DNA from: Streptomyces sp. NBC_00576
GTDB lineage: Bacteria; Actinomycetota; Actinomycetes; Streptomycetales; Streptomycetaceae
Reading direction: 5' to 3'
Length of the DNA: 64,000 nt
Assembly (NCBI RefSeq): GCF_036345175.1
Contig: NZ_CP107780.1
Span: 744,001 to 808,000 of the forward strand
Shown here: piece by piece, positions 7,257 to 15,628 of the stretch
Numbering within the stretch: position 1 is the first letter of the stretch
How the letters are laid out: each line of letters opens with the position of its first letter
Translations under genes and position numbers: made by a program
The notes under the pieces: generated by a model
What the model was told of the DNA's origin: nothing
Seen by the model: the letters and a program-made list of their open reading frames with translations, nothing else
Databases searched by the model: none

Positions 7257-8035
7257 GAGCGGGTCCCCGGTCCGGCGCCCGGGTCAACTCCCGCACCGGT
7301 GTCCGAGTTGGCTCCCCCTGCGCCCCTCGCGTACTCCGCGTACTCCGCGTACTCCGCGTACGACTGGTACCGCACCCCCAGCCGTACGAGGGTCTCGCGC
7401 AGCCCGTACCGGTCCAGGCCCAACTGGCCGTCCCTGAAGGCGAGTCGGGACGCCTCCTCCTTCGCGGTGCGGGCCTCGGACGCCTTGACGGCCTCGGCGG
7501 AGCGCTGCCGGGGTACGACCATGACGCCGTCGTCGTCGGCGATGATCACGTCGCCGGGGCGGATCTGCTGACCGCCCACGATGATCGGGATGTTCACCGA
7601 GCCGCCCGTCGCCTTGACCGTGCCCTGGGCGGACACCGCCGCCGACCAGACGGGGAAGCCCATGGCGCGCAGTTCGGCGGTGTCGCGTACCCCCGTGTTG
7701 ATGACCAGGCCGCGTACGCCCCGGCGTTGCAGAGCGGTGGCGAACAGTTCGCCGAACAGGCCGTCCGTGCAGGGGGACGTGGTGGTGACGACCAGGATGT
7801 CGCCCTCGGCGCACTGTTCGACGGCCGCGTGGATCATGAGGTTGTCGCCGGGCCAGCACAGCGCGGTGACGGCGGTGCCCGCGACGCGTACGTCCTGCTG
7901 GATGGGGCGCAGGGCCGGGCCGAGGAGGCCAGTGCGGGCGAGGGCCTCGTGGACGGTGGCGACGCCGTAGCCGGCCAGTGCGTCGACGTCCTCGGCGACT
8001 GCGCGCGGCGGGTCGGTGACGATCACGCCGCTCAT
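7253..8035 (-). CDS. galC: 4-carboxy-4-hydroxy-2-oxoadipate aldolase (RraA/HMG-aldolase family)
   Basis: A 260-residue class II aldolase-type protein of the RraA-like fold. It would split 4-carboxy-4-hydroxy-2-oxoadipate to pyruvate and oxaloacetate, the last gallate-pathway step. Typical segments are GYGVATVHEALARTGLL, the substrate loop GDNLMIHAAVEQ, the metal-site region GLVINTGVRDTAEL, and PGDVIIADDDGVMVVPR. The ATG at 8035 overlaps the galB stop by 4 bp. The C-terminus is extended by about 35 residues, beginning with a tyrosine-rich SYAEYAEYAEYARG stretch encoded by a 9-bp tandem repeat and ending in glycine/aspartate-rich sequence. This tail is not part of the family core. Confidence 0.88.
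   Translation of the reverse strand: MSGVIVTDPPRAVAEDVDALAGYGVATVHEALARTGLLGPALRPIQQDVRVAGTAVTALCWPGDNLMIHAAVEQCAEGDILVVTTTSPCTDGLFGELFATALQRRGVRGLVINTGVRDTAELRAMGFPVWSAAVSAQGTVKATGGSVNIPIIVGGQQIRPGDVIIADDDGVMVVPRQRSAEAVKASEARTAKEEASRLAFRDGQLGLDRYGLRETLVRLGVRYQSYAEYAEYAEYARGAGGANSDTGAGVDPGAGPGTRS
7329..7361. repeat. 9-bp tandem repeat within galC
   Basis: Three full copies of GCGTACTCC plus a partial fourth. On the coding strand they specify the Tyr-Ala-Glu repeat near the C-terminus of the aldolase. Slippage could change the tail length in steps of three residues without a frameshift. Confidence 0.8.
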
Positions 8036-8781
8036 GCCAGTTCCCCCGTGACCTGCGGGTAAAGACGCATGTAGGCCTCGCCGTAAGTGGTGTGCGGCAG
8101 GCCGAGGTTGGGGCCGGCGTTGCGCTTGAGCTGGACGCCGCGCCGTTTCGCGAGGTCGGTGTAGTAGTCCCACAGGTGCTGCTGGGCCGGCAGGCACTCC
8201 ATGGCCTTGCGCTTGGTGTCGAACACCTCGGTGATGTCGAGCAGCACCTGCGGGGTGAAGTCGCACATCTCGGGCTGGTGGGGTTCGAAGAAGAACACCG
8301 GTGGCGCGCCCAGGACTTCGCCGGGGGCGGGGTAGCCGATGGCCTGGGCGAGTATCCGGGCGTCCAGGGCCATGCGGGCGGCGGCCGGATGGTCGGCGTT
8401 GTAGGGGTCGGACAGCGGGTGGGTGAGCACCACGTCGGGCCGGGTGTCGCGATAGATGCCCACGAGGCGGTCGGTCAACTCCGGTGTGGCGAGGAGCGGG
8501 TAGTCGCCGGCGTCGAGGAAACGGACCTCGGCGCCGAGTGCGGCGGCGGCCTGCTCGGCCTCGGTCCGGCGTATCCCCTTGATCTCATCGAGCGACCTGC
8601 CCTCCCGCCAGGCCTTGGCTGATTCGCCGCGTTCCCCGTACGACAGGCAGGCGATGACGACCTTCTCGCCGCGCGAGGCCGCCAGCGCGATGGCACCCCC
8701 CGCCCGCCAGACGAAGTCACCGGCGTGTGCGCTGATCACCAGCGTCGAGCGAGCGGTGGCGGGCACCGCAGCGTGTGTCAT
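8032..8781 (-). CDS. galB: 4-oxalomesaconate hydratase (PIG-L family, GalB-type)
   Basis: A 249-residue PIG-L/LmbE-fold zinc protein. In deacetylases the metal motif is PHPDDE; here it is SAHAGDFVWRAGGA, the variant I associate with GalB of gallate catabolism, which hydrates 4-oxalomesaconate to 4-carboxy-4-hydroxy-2-oxoadipate. The third zinc ligand is probably a His of LTHPLSDPYNADHP. The ATG at 8781 lies 64 bp after the gntR stop. It overlaps galC by 4 bp. Without the neighbours, a mycothiol-type or GlcNAc deacetylase would be the alternative; with GalC and GalD directly downstream, the hydratase call is much stronger. Confidence 0.87.
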   Translation of the reverse strand: MTHAAVPATARSTLVISAHAGDFVWRAGGAIALAASRGEKVVIACLSYGERGESAKAWREGRSLDEIKGIRRTEAEQAAAALGAEVRFLDAGDYPLLATPELTDRLVGIYRDTRPDVVLTHPLSDPYNADHPAAARMALDARILAQAIGYPAPGEVLGAPPVFFFEPHQPEMCDFTPQVLLDITEVFDTKRKAMECLPAQQHLWDYYTDLAKRRGVQLKRNAGPNLGLPHTTYGEAYMRLYPQVTGELA

Positions 8782-8845
8782 GGCAGAGATCTCCTTGGTG
8801 GACAGGCTCTTCGGCCCACCGCGGCGGCGTCATGCGCGCAACGCG

Positions 8846-9496
8846 CTATTCGCGCAACGCGGCGATCACGCTCGTGAGATGGGCGCGAGCGGCCGCTTCG
8901 GCCGCCTGCGGATCCCTGGCCGTGATCGTCTCGACCATGGCCAGGTGCTCGCCCAGGGACTGCTGGGGGCGCCCCGGTCGCAGCGCGAGCTGGAAACGGT
9001 GGCGCACCAACTGGGCGTTGAGCTTCTCCAGCAGTTCCACGGCCGTCCGCTGGCCGGAGAACTGTCTGATCCGGGCGTGCAGTTCGTGGTTGAGTTCGGA
9101 GTAGGTGACCGGCTCGCCGTCGGCGACGGACTTGGCCATCGCCTCGCCCAGGCCGGTCAGTTCGGCCAGTTGGTCGTCGGTGGCCGCCACGGCCGCCTTG
9201 GCCGCGCACAGTCCTTCGAGGACCATCCGGCATTCGGTGATGGCGACCGCTTCCTCCACGGTGACCACTCGCACCCGCGAGCCGCGGTTGCGGATCCGCT
9301 CGACCAGCCCCTCCGACTCCAGTTCGATCAGCGCCGCCCGGACGCTGGCCCGTGTCACACCGAACTGCTCGGCGAGTTCGTTCTCCACCAGCCGCTGGGC
9401 CGGTGACATGTCGCCGCGCAGAATCGCCTGCCGCAGCCGCTCCAGCGCGTGCTGCTTGGCCTGCTCTCCGGTGCCTGGACGGGCTTGGTTCGGCAT
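8846..9496 (-). CDS. GntR-family transcriptional regulator, FCD subgroup
   Basis: A 216-residue regulator. The N-terminal winged helix (about residues 10-75) includes QRLVENELAEQFGVTRASVR and ERIRNRGSRVRVV. The C-terminal FCD all-helical domain has the metal-binding pattern seen as NHELHARI, GEHLAMVETI and AARAHL. The ATG at 9496 is preferred; a longer frame to 9595 would run through the operator. First gene of the gallate-type operon, so it probably controls itself and the four enzymes. The palindromic site at 9540-9561 lies 44 bp upstream. The effector is presumably an aromatic substrate or pathway intermediate; this is inferred from context. Confidence 0.9.
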   Translation of the reverse strand: MPNQARPGTGEQAKQHALERLRQAILRGDMSPAQRLVENELAEQFGVTRASVRAALIELESEGLVERIRNRGSRVRVVTVEEAVAITECRMVLEGLCAAKAAVAATDDQLAELTGLGEAMAKSVADGEPVTYSELNHELHARIRQFSGQRTAVELLEKLNAQLVRHRFQLALRPGRPQQSLGEHLAMVETITARDPQAAEAAARAHLTSVIAALRE

Positions 9497-9539
9497 GCGC
9501 CCTCCTGAGTGAGTGCCTGTCGACGCTAAATCCGGACGG

Positions 9540-9561
9540 ACAATATTGTCAACAATATTGT
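9540..9561. promoter_or_regulatory. Double palindrome, probable GntR operator
   Basis: ACAATATTGT occurs twice with a CA dinucleotide between. Each copy is itself a perfect palindrome, and together they form a near-perfect 22-bp dyad. It is strikingly AT-rich for this genome. It lies just upstream of gntR and could also face the divergent secreted hydrolase gene (start 9732). ATTGT/ACAAT arms suit FCD-type GntR proteins. Confidence 0.7.
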
Positions 9562-9731
9562 TCTCCATGTTCGGGCACAGTCGACGCGCACTCATCCACC
9601 GAAACCGCCCCCTATGGCCGTTCCGGCTATCAGGTCAAGCGTCCCGGACTATTGACTCCATCACCCTGCTGTAGCGATCCTCATCACAGATTTGCGCGAG
9701 CCATGACAACCTTTGTGCGAGGACGTGAGTG

Positions 9732-11804
9732 ATGACCGAGCCCCCCTTCCCGCCTCGCCCGCGTCGCGGACGCAGCCCCCTGACCGTGCTGTCCCTGCTT
9801 CTCGCCGTACTGGCGCTGACGCTCGGTACCGGGCCCAGCTCGGCGGCCGGCACGGACTGGTGGACACCGACCGCGCGCCCGACGCCCGACTCCCAGATCA
9901 ATGTCACGGGCGAGCCCTTCAAGGGCACCAACTCCCAGGGCGAGGTACAGGGGTTCGTCGACGCGCACAACCACCTGTTCTCCAACGAGGCCTTCGGCGG
10001 ACGGCTCATCTGCGGGAAGGTGTTCTCCACCAGCGGGATCGCCGACGCCCTCAAGGACTGTCCCGAGCACTACCCCGACGGCACCCTCGCGATCTTCGAC
10101 TACATCACCCACGGCGGTGACGGCAAGCACGACCCGGTCGGCTATCCGACGTTCAAGGACTGGCCCGCGTACGACTCGATGACCCACCAGGCGAACTACT
10201 ACGCCTGGGTCGAGCGCGCCTGGCGCGGCGGCCAGCGCGTGCTGGTCAACGACCTGGTCACCAACGGCATGATCTGCTCGATCTACCCGTTCAAGGACCG
10301 CAGCTGCGACGAGATGACGTCCATCCGCCTCCAGGCGAAACTGACGTACCAGCTCCAGGACTTCATCGACGCGCAGTACGGCGGCACCGGCAAGGGCTGG
10401 TTCCGGATCGTCACCGACAGCGCGCAGGCGCGTGAGGTGATCAAGCAGGGCAAACTGGCGGTCGTACTCGGCGTCGAGACGTCCGAGCCCTTCGGCTGCA
10501 AGCAGATCCTGGACATCGGACAGTGCAGCAAGGCCGACATCGACAAGGGCCTCGACGAGTTGTACGGCCTGGGTGTGCGCAGCATGTTCCTGTGCCACAA
10601 GTTCGACAACGCGCTGTGCGGGGTGCGGTTCGACGAGGGCGGTCTCGGTACGGCAATCAACGTCGGCCAGTTCCTGTCGACGGGCACCTTCTGGCAGACG
10701 GAGAAGTGCACGAGCGCGATGCACGACAACCCCATCGGCGGCGCCACGGCGACCAGCGCGACGGAGGACCTGCCGGAGGGCACCGAGCTGCCGACGTACG
10801 CCTCGGACGCCCAGTGCAACAAGCGTGGGCTCACCGACCTCGGTGAGTACGCGGTGCGCGGCATGATGAAGCGCAAGATGATGCTCGAGATCGACCACAT
10901 GGGCGTCAAGGCCGCCGGCCAGGCGATGGACATCTTCGCGGCGGAGTCCTACCCGGGCGTGCTCTCCTCGCACAGCTGGATGGACCTCAACTGGACCGAC
11001 CGGGTCTACGGTCTCGGCGGCTTCATCGCCCAGTACATGCACTCCTCCAAGGAGTTCGTCGCGGAGGCCGCACGCACCGACGCCCTGCGCACCAAGTACA
11101 ACAAGGGCTACGGCTACGGCACCGACTTCAACGGCATCGGCGACCACCCCGCGCCGCGCGGCACGAACACGGGTACGACGGTGACGTACCCCTTCACCAG
11201 CGTCGACGGCGGCTCGGTGATCAACCGGCAGACCACGGGTTCGCGCACCTGGGACATCAACACGGACGGTGCCGCGCACGTCGGGCTGATCCCGGACTGG
11301 ATCCAGGACATCAAGCAGGTCGGCGGCGCGGACGCGGTGAGCGACCTGTTCCGAGGCGCCGAGTCCTACCTCGACACCTGGGGCGCGTCGGAGACCCACA
11401 AGGCCGGGGTGAACCTCGCCAAGGGCGTGTCCGCGACGGCCAGTGCGTCCGAGTCGAACCCGGTCACCAGCTACCAGCCCGGCCGCGCCGTGGACGGCGA
11501 CTCGGGCAGCCGCTGGGCGAGCGACTGGAGCGACGACCAGTGGCTCCAGCTCGACCTCGGGTCCACGAACCTGGTCAAGCGGGTCACCCTCGACTGGGAG
11601 AGGGCGTTCGGCAAGTCGTACCGCATCGAGCTCTCGACCGACGGTACGACCTGGCAGACCGCGTGGTCCACGACCGTCGGCGACGGTGGCCTGGACACGG
11701 CACAGTTCGCGGCAGTTCCGGCCCGCTATGTGCGCGTCCACGGACTGGATCGGGGCACGGACTGGGGATACTCACTCTACGAAGTGGGTGTCTACGGCAC
11801 CTGA
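9732..11804 (+). CDS. Secreted metal-dependent (amidohydrolase-fold) hydrolase with C-terminal F5/8-type C domain
   Basis: A 690-residue exported protein. The Sec signal peptide spans about residues 1-40 (basic RPRRGRS, a leucine-rich core, then SSAAG). The catalytic region opens with GFVDAHNHLF, a His-x-His metal motif like those of amidohydrolase or membrane-dipeptidase folds. Later metal-site candidates are LGVETSEP, LEIDHMGVKA and LSSHSWMD. The last 140 residues are a discoidin/F5-8 C module (about 555-690: LAKGVSATASASESNP, DSGSRWASDW, WLQLDLGS), which usually binds sugars or surfaces. GTG at 9729 and ATG at 9732 are both possible; I prefer the ATG, 8 nt after GAGGA. Substrate unknown. 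It is divergent from the gallate operon and 22 bp before a TetR gene. Confidence 0.8.
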   Translation: MTEPPFPPRPRRGRSPLTVLSLLLAVLALTLGTGPSSAAGTDWWTPTARPTPDSQINVTGEPFKGTNSQGEVQGFVDAHNHLFSNEAFGGRLICGKVFSTSGIADALKDCPEHYPDGTLAIFDYITHGGDGKHDPVGYPTFKDWPAYDSMTHQANYYAWVERAWRGGQRVLVNDLVTNGMICSIYPFKDRSCDEMTSIRLQAKLTYQLQDFIDAQYGGTGKGWFRIVTDSAQAREVIKQGKLAVVLGVETSEPFGCKQILDIGQCSKADIDKGLDELYGLGVRSMFLCHKFDNALCGVRFDEGGLGTAINVGQFLSTGTFWQTEKCTSAMHDNPIGGATATSATEDLPEGTELPTYASDAQCNKRGLTDLGEYAVRGMMKRKMMLEIDHMGVKAAGQAMDIFAAESYPGVLSSHSWMDLNWTDRVYGLGGFIAQYMHSSKEFVAEAARTDALRTKYNKGYGYGTDFNGIGDHPAPRGTNTGTTVTYPFTSVDGGSVINRQTTGSRTWDINTDGAAHVGLIPDWIQDIKQVGGADAVSDLFRGAESYLDTWGASETHKAGVNLAKGVSATASASESNPVTSYQPGRAVDGDSGSRWASDWSDDQWLQLDLGSTNLVKRVTLDWERAFGKSYRIELSTDGTTWQTAWSTTVGDGGLDTAQFAAVPARYVRVHGLDRGTDWGYSLYEVGVYGT

Positions 11805-11826
11805 GTTCCGCACCTAGGGGGAGTTC

Positions 11827-12441
11827 ATGGCACGCAAGCCGTCGGCCGAGCGGCGCCGGCAGCTGACGGAGGCGGCCATCCGCGCGATGACCCGGGACGG
11901 CGTCCCCAGGACGACGACCCGGTCCATCGCGGCCGAGGCGGGCGTGTCACTGAGCGTCTTCCACTACTGCTTCGACTCCAAGCAGGCCCTGATCGAATCG
12001 GTCATCACGACGATCATGGACCACTACGTCGATGTGGTGCGCGAGGCGATCCAGCCCCAGTCCACCCTCCAGGAGACGATCAGGGCGGGCTTCAGGGCGT
12101 ACTGGGACCATGTGGCGGCCCATCCGGGCGAGCACATGCTGACGTACGAACTCACCCAGTACGCCCTGCGCGAGCCGGGGTTCGCGCATCTGGCCCGTCG
12201 GCAGTACGAGCTGTACGCCGACACGTACGCCCAGCTCCTGGAGCAGCTGCGCGCGAGCATGGGCTTCGAACTGAGCGTGCCCGTCCCGGTGTTGGCCGGC
12301 TATCTGGCCGCGATGACGGACGGGCTGACGCTCAGCTTCCTGGCCCTCGGCGACGAGAAGGCCTGCGTGGACATCATCGACACGGTGACCGACCATGTGG
12401 CCGCCCTCGTACGGGAGCAGCCCGTACGGGAGTTGGGGTGA
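11827..12441 (+). CDS. TetR-family transcriptional regulator
   Basis: A 204-residue regulator. The N-terminal helix-turn-helix is at about residues 12-55 (TRSIAAEAGVSLSVFHYCFD), and the C-terminal ligand/dimer domain is all helical. It starts 22 bp after the secreted hydrolase gene and probably shares its transcript, which suggests that it controls that gene. The ligand is unknown. A 15-bp unit is repeated three times through the stop codon (12426-12470). Confidence 0.9.
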   Translation: MARKPSAERRRQLTEAAIRAMTRDGVPRTTTRSIAAEAGVSLSVFHYCFDSKQALIESVITTIMDHYVDVVREAIQPQSTLQETIRAGFRAYWDHVAAHPGEHMLTYELTQYALREPGFAHLARRQYELYADTYAQLLEQLRASMGFELSVPVPVLAGYLAAMTDGLTLSFLALGDEKACVDIIDTVTDHVAALVREQPVRELG

Positions 12442-12470
12442 CGGGAGTCGGGGTGACGGGAGTCGGGGTG
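12426..12470. repeat. 15-bp tandem repeat across the tetR stop codon
   Basis: Three copies of ACGGGAGT(T/C)GGGGTG. The first copy encodes the last residues and overlaps the TGA; the second and third follow it. Each copy ends in GTG and is followed by A, so each supplies a TGA in the reading frame. Confidence 0.75.
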
Positions 12471-12519
12471 AAGAGGGACCGCTCCGGCTGAGCGGTCCAC
12501 CCGAGGTGCCACACGATGT

Positions 12520-12592
12520 CGTCTACCGGCTGCAGCGCCGTCGTGGCTGGTCGCGCAGTTCCCCGCGCCCCTTCAGGGCGCTCCTCCTCGCG
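12520..12592. repeat. Dispersed intergenic repeat, copy A
   Basis: GTCGTGGCTGGTCGCGCAG followed by TTCCCCGCGCCCCTTCAGG is a known kind of repeated streptomycete intergenic sequence. It lies between convergent tetR and the flavodoxin-fold gene. It pairs by similarity with the copies near 44390, 48240 and 52020. Confidence 0.55.
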
Positions 12593-12596
12593 TCTC

Positions 12597-13241
12597 CTAA
12601 GCCCCCACCGCCAACAAACGTTCGGCGTACTCCGTGAGGTACTCCTCGCGTTGCTTCGCCGACACCTCCCCCGGGGCCCGGGCGACGAACGGTGGGAGGA
12701 CGTCGAAGCCCAGGCAGCGGAGGATGCCGTGGTGGATGGGCCAGAGGGCGCGGTCCAGGTCGCCGTCGGGGGCGTCAGGGGCGTACAGGCCGGAAGGGGT
12801 GCCGGTGGTCGTGCACACCAGGGCGCGTCTGCCCTTCAGTGGGCCGGTGTCGTAGGCGCGTCCCTCCCCGTAGGCGAAGCCGCGGGCCATCGTGCGGTCG
12901 ACCCAGCCCTTGAGGATGGCCGGCATTCCGGACCACCACAGCGGGAACTGGAGGATCATGAGATCGCACCGGGCGACCTTCTCCTGTTCCGCGAGGACGT
13001 CGGGCGGGGTCTCGTGCGCCGTCGACACGCGTTCCTGTTCGGCGGCGACGTCCAGGAAGTCGGGGTCCGTCCAGACGCCGGGGAAGTCCTCGGCGTCGAC
13101 CGCGGCCTTCCAGCCGAGCCGGTACAGGTCGCTGACCACGACCTCGTGCCCGGCCTGCTTCAGGACGTCGACGGCTCTGACCTTCAACGCGCCGTTGAAG
13201 GAGCAGAGTTCGGGGTGGGCGAAAACGATCAGTACGTTCAC
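12597..13241 (-). CDS. NAD(P)H:quinone oxidoreductase, flavodoxin-like fold
   Basis: A 214-residue FMN/FAD quinone reductase of the NQO1/MdaB type. The N-terminal VLIVFAHPELCSFNGAL binds the flavin phosphate, and LILQFPLWWSGMPAILKGW is the characteristic mid-protein motif. TTTGTPSGLY forms the flavin loop. The GTG start at 13241 follows GAGGAG by about 10 nt; the upstream extension has no family similarity. It lies 77 bp downstream of the sensor kinase gene on the same strand and may be part of that transcript, adding a soluble redox enzyme to a flavin-electron-transfer locus. Confidence 0.88.
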   Translation of the reverse strand: MNVLIVFAHPELCSFNGALKVRAVDVLKQAGHEVVVSDLYRLGWKAAVDAEDFPGVWTDPDFLDVAAEQERVSTAHETPPDVLAEQEKVARCDLMILQFPLWWSGMPAILKGWVDRTMARGFAYGEGRAYDTGPLKGRRALVCTTTGTPSGLYAPDAPDGDLDRALWPIHHGILRCLGFDVLPPFVARAPGEVSAKQREEYLTEYAERLLAVGA

Positions 13242-13318
13242 AGTGGGGGGTCTCCTCAGATCGTCCGTGCTGAGCCGTTCGGACTGAGTCGTTCTGTTTC
13301 GCATTCCTGTTTGGTTGT

Positions 13319-14782
13319 TCAGTTGTTCAGGGGCCTGTCCGTCCTCTCCAGCGGGATGCGGAGGGTGAAGGCGGTCGAGCCGGGGCCGCTGGTCAGGTCG
13401 AGGGTGCCGCCGTGCGCCCGGGCCAGGGACAGCGCGACGGCGAGCCCGAGGCCACTGCCGCCCCGGTCGCGGCTGCGGGCCTTGTCGACACGGTAGAAGC
13501 GGTCGAAGACCCGGTCCTGGTCGGCGGCCGGAATGCCGGGGCCGGCGTCGGCGACCCGGACCACCGCGTGGCCGTCGGTGCCCTTGTCGCCCTTGTTGAC
13601 GGTTACGTCCACAGACACCGCTGTGCCCGCGGGCGTGTGCACGGCCGCGTTGGTCAGCAGGTTGTCCAGGACCTGCCGGATCCGCAGCGGGTCGAGCCGC
13701 AGCCGCAGTTCCTTCGGCGCGGCGGTCACCGTCAGCGGATGCTCCGGGTGGCCCGCGCGGAAGGCGTCCGCCGCCTGGCCGGCCAGTTCCACCAGGTCGG
13801 CGCTCTCCGGGCGCAGCGGTGTCTCGACCTGGGCCGCGTCCAGCCGGGCGAGCAGCAGCAGGTCGTCGAGCAGGACGCCCATCCGGGCCGCCTCGGCGCG
13901 CAGCCGGGCCAGGTGCCGGTCCCGTTCGCCGGGCTCGTTGGCGGCGGCGTACTGGAAGAGGTCCGCATAGCCCCGTACCGACATCAACGGTGTACGGAGC
14001 TCGTGCGAGGCGTCGGCGACGAAGCGGCGCAGTCGCTGTTCGGCCTCGGTGCGCACGGCGAGTGAGTCGTCGATGTGTTCGAGCATGGTGTTGAACGCGG
14101 TGCGCAGCTCCTCGACCTCCGGGCCGCCGTCACCCCGGTCGGCGCGTACGGGCAGCCGGGCGGAGTCGGTGAAGTCGTGCGAGGTGATGCCGCGGGCGGT
14201 GTGGGCCATGTCGCTGAGGGGTCTGAGGCCGCGCCGCAGCACCGTGCGGCCGAGGACCACAAGGCCGAGCAGGGCGAGCGCGAAGGCGACGACCTGGACC
14301 ATGACCAGCCGGTTCATGGTGTTCTCCATGTCCTCCAGGGGCGCCGCGGTGACCAGCACGACCCCGTCGTCGACCTCACAGGCGCGCAGCCGGTAGTTCT
14401 CCCCGCCGATACGCGCGGTGCGCAGCACGTCGGCGCCAGAGGTCCGTACGGCCTCGGCGGTGGCGCGGAGTTCACTGGCGTCCGGCGGCACGTCGGCGGG
14501 CTCACTTAGGACGGGTTCGGGGCTCGAGATCTTGTACAAGCCGCTGTACCAGCCCCAGTAGGGCTTGTCCTGGACGCGGCCGTACACCACCACGTCCTTG
14601 GCCTGGGTGGTCTGGACGTGCGTCATCTGGTCGCTCAGCTGGCGCACCAGGTACTCCCGCATGTACATCGAGAGCGACGCGCCGACGACGGCGAAGACGA
14701 CCAGCGCGAGTACGCCCATACCCAGCGCCAGGCGCGTGCCCAGCCGCAGCCTGCGGTACGTCTCCCGACAGCGGCGGATCAC
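13319..14782 (-). CDS. Membrane sensor histidine kinase
   Basis: A 487-residue kinase. The first membrane helix is at about residues 17-40. An extracytoplasmic sensor loop runs to about 165, the second helix covers about 168-195, and HAMP follows. The HisKA phospho-acceptor is in FVADASHELRTPLMSVRG near residue 255. The HATPase has N-box LLTNAAVHT, G1 VADAGPGIP and G2 GGSGLGLAVALSLA. The GTG start overlaps the response regulator stop by 4 bp. Divergent from the ferric-reductase/FMN-binding/ApbE genes, so it probably controls redox-dependent expression of them. The signal is unknown. Confidence 0.93.
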   Translation of the reverse strand: MIRRCRETYRRLRLGTRLALGMGVLALVVFAVVGASLSMYMREYLVRQLSDQMTHVQTTQAKDVVVYGRVQDKPYWGWYSGLYKISSPEPVLSEPADVPPDASELRATAEAVRTSGADVLRTARIGGENYRLRACEVDDGVVLVTAAPLEDMENTMNRLVMVQVVAFALALLGLVVLGRTVLRRGLRPLSDMAHTARGITSHDFTDSARLPVRADRGDGGPEVEELRTAFNTMLEHIDDSLAVRTEAEQRLRRFVADASHELRTPLMSVRGYADLFQYAAANEPGERDRHLARLRAEAARMGVLLDDLLLLARLDAAQVETPLRPESADLVELAGQAADAFRAGHPEHPLTVTAAPKELRLRLDPLRIRQVLDNLLTNAAVHTPAGTAVSVDVTVNKGDKGTDGHAVVRVADAGPGIPAADQDRVFDRFYRVDKARSRDRGGSGLGLAVALSLARAHGGTLDLTSGPGSTAFTLRIPLERTDRPLNN

Positions 14783-15495
14783 TCGCCGACCTGCCGGACC
14801 ACGTAGCCGACGCCCCGCACAGTGTGGATCAGCGGTTCGTCGTGCTCGTCGGGATCGTCGAGCTTGCGGCGGAGCCGACTGACGACCAGTTCCACGACGT
14901 TGGAACGGCCGCCGAAGCCGTACTCCCAGACGTGGTCGAGGATCTGCGCCTTGGTGAGCACGGTCGGCGACTTGCGCATCAGGTAGCGCAGCACCTCGTA
15001 CTCGGTCGGGGTGAGCGTGAGCCTTTTGTCGCCGCGCCGGACCTCGCGGGTGTCCTCGTCCATCGTCAGGTCGGCCACCTGGAGCACGGACCGCTGGAAG
15101 CCGGGGCCGGCGCTGCGGCGCAGCACGGTCCGCAGCCGGGCCATCAACTCCTCCACGGCGAACGGTTTGACCAGGTAGTCGTCGCCGCCCCGGGTGAGCC
15201 CCGCGACCCGGTCGGCGACTCCGTCACGGGCGGTGAGAAAGACCACGGGCACCATCGTGCCCGACAGCCGCAGCCGGTCGAGCACGGCGAAGCCGTCGAG
15301 ACCCGGAAGCATCAGGTCGAGCACCACGATGTCCGGACGGAACTCGGCGGCTCTGCTCAGCGCCTCCTCACCGGAGTACGCGGTGACCGCCTCCCAGCCC
15401 TCGTAGCGGGCGACCGTCGCGACCAGGTCGGCGATGGGCGGATCGTCGTCCACGACGAGAAGTCGTACTTTTTCCACGTGCTCATAGTGCTGCAC
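14779..15495 (-). CDS. OmpR-family response regulator
   Basis: A 238-residue regulator with an N-terminal receiver (VRLLVVDDDPPIADL; phospho-acceptor Asp in IVVLDLMLPG; Lys in LVKPF) and a C-terminal winged helix (LTPTEYEVLRYLMR, GGRSNVVELVVSRLRRKL, TVRGVGYVVR). GTG at 15495 is chosen; GTG at 15477 and TTG at 15546 are alternatives. First gene of a regulator-kinase pair with a 4-bp overlap. The 133 bp to the divergent ferric-reductase-like gene should hold its binding site; an inverted repeat CCGAC-7 nt-GTCGG lies there. Confidence 0.93.
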   Translation of the reverse strand: MQHYEHVEKVRLLVVDDDPPIADLVATVARYEGWEAVTAYSGEEALSRAAEFRPDIVVLDLMLPGLDGFAVLDRLRLSGTMVPVVFLTARDGVADRVAGLTRGGDDYLVKPFAVEELMARLRTVLRRSAGPGFQRSVLQVADLTMDEDTREVRRGDKRLTLTPTEYEVLRYLMRKSPTVLTKAQILDHVWEYGFGGRSNVVELVVSRLRRKLDDPDEHDEPLIHTVRGVGYVVRQVGE

Positions 15496-15628
15496 GCTGC
15501 TCCCGACGCCATACCCTCCTCCCTCCGTACGCACGATCGATAACAACTTGAAAGTCCAACGACAGCATGCCGACAGCTACCGTCGGTCAAGCTCGGTGTT
15601 CCCTGGACCCGATCAAGGAGCACTGTCC

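Noticed and set aside
8829..8862. CGCGCAACGCG direct repeat at the gntR/galB junction as an operator
   Set aside because: It straddles the gntR stop within an apparent operon, and the 22-bp dyad upstream of gntR is a far better operator candidate.
9684..11741. 685-codon minus-strand frame opposite the secreted hydrolase
   Set aside because: Antisense mirror of a gene with a signal peptide and recognised domains; composition is Val/Gly/Arg-rich shadow sequence.
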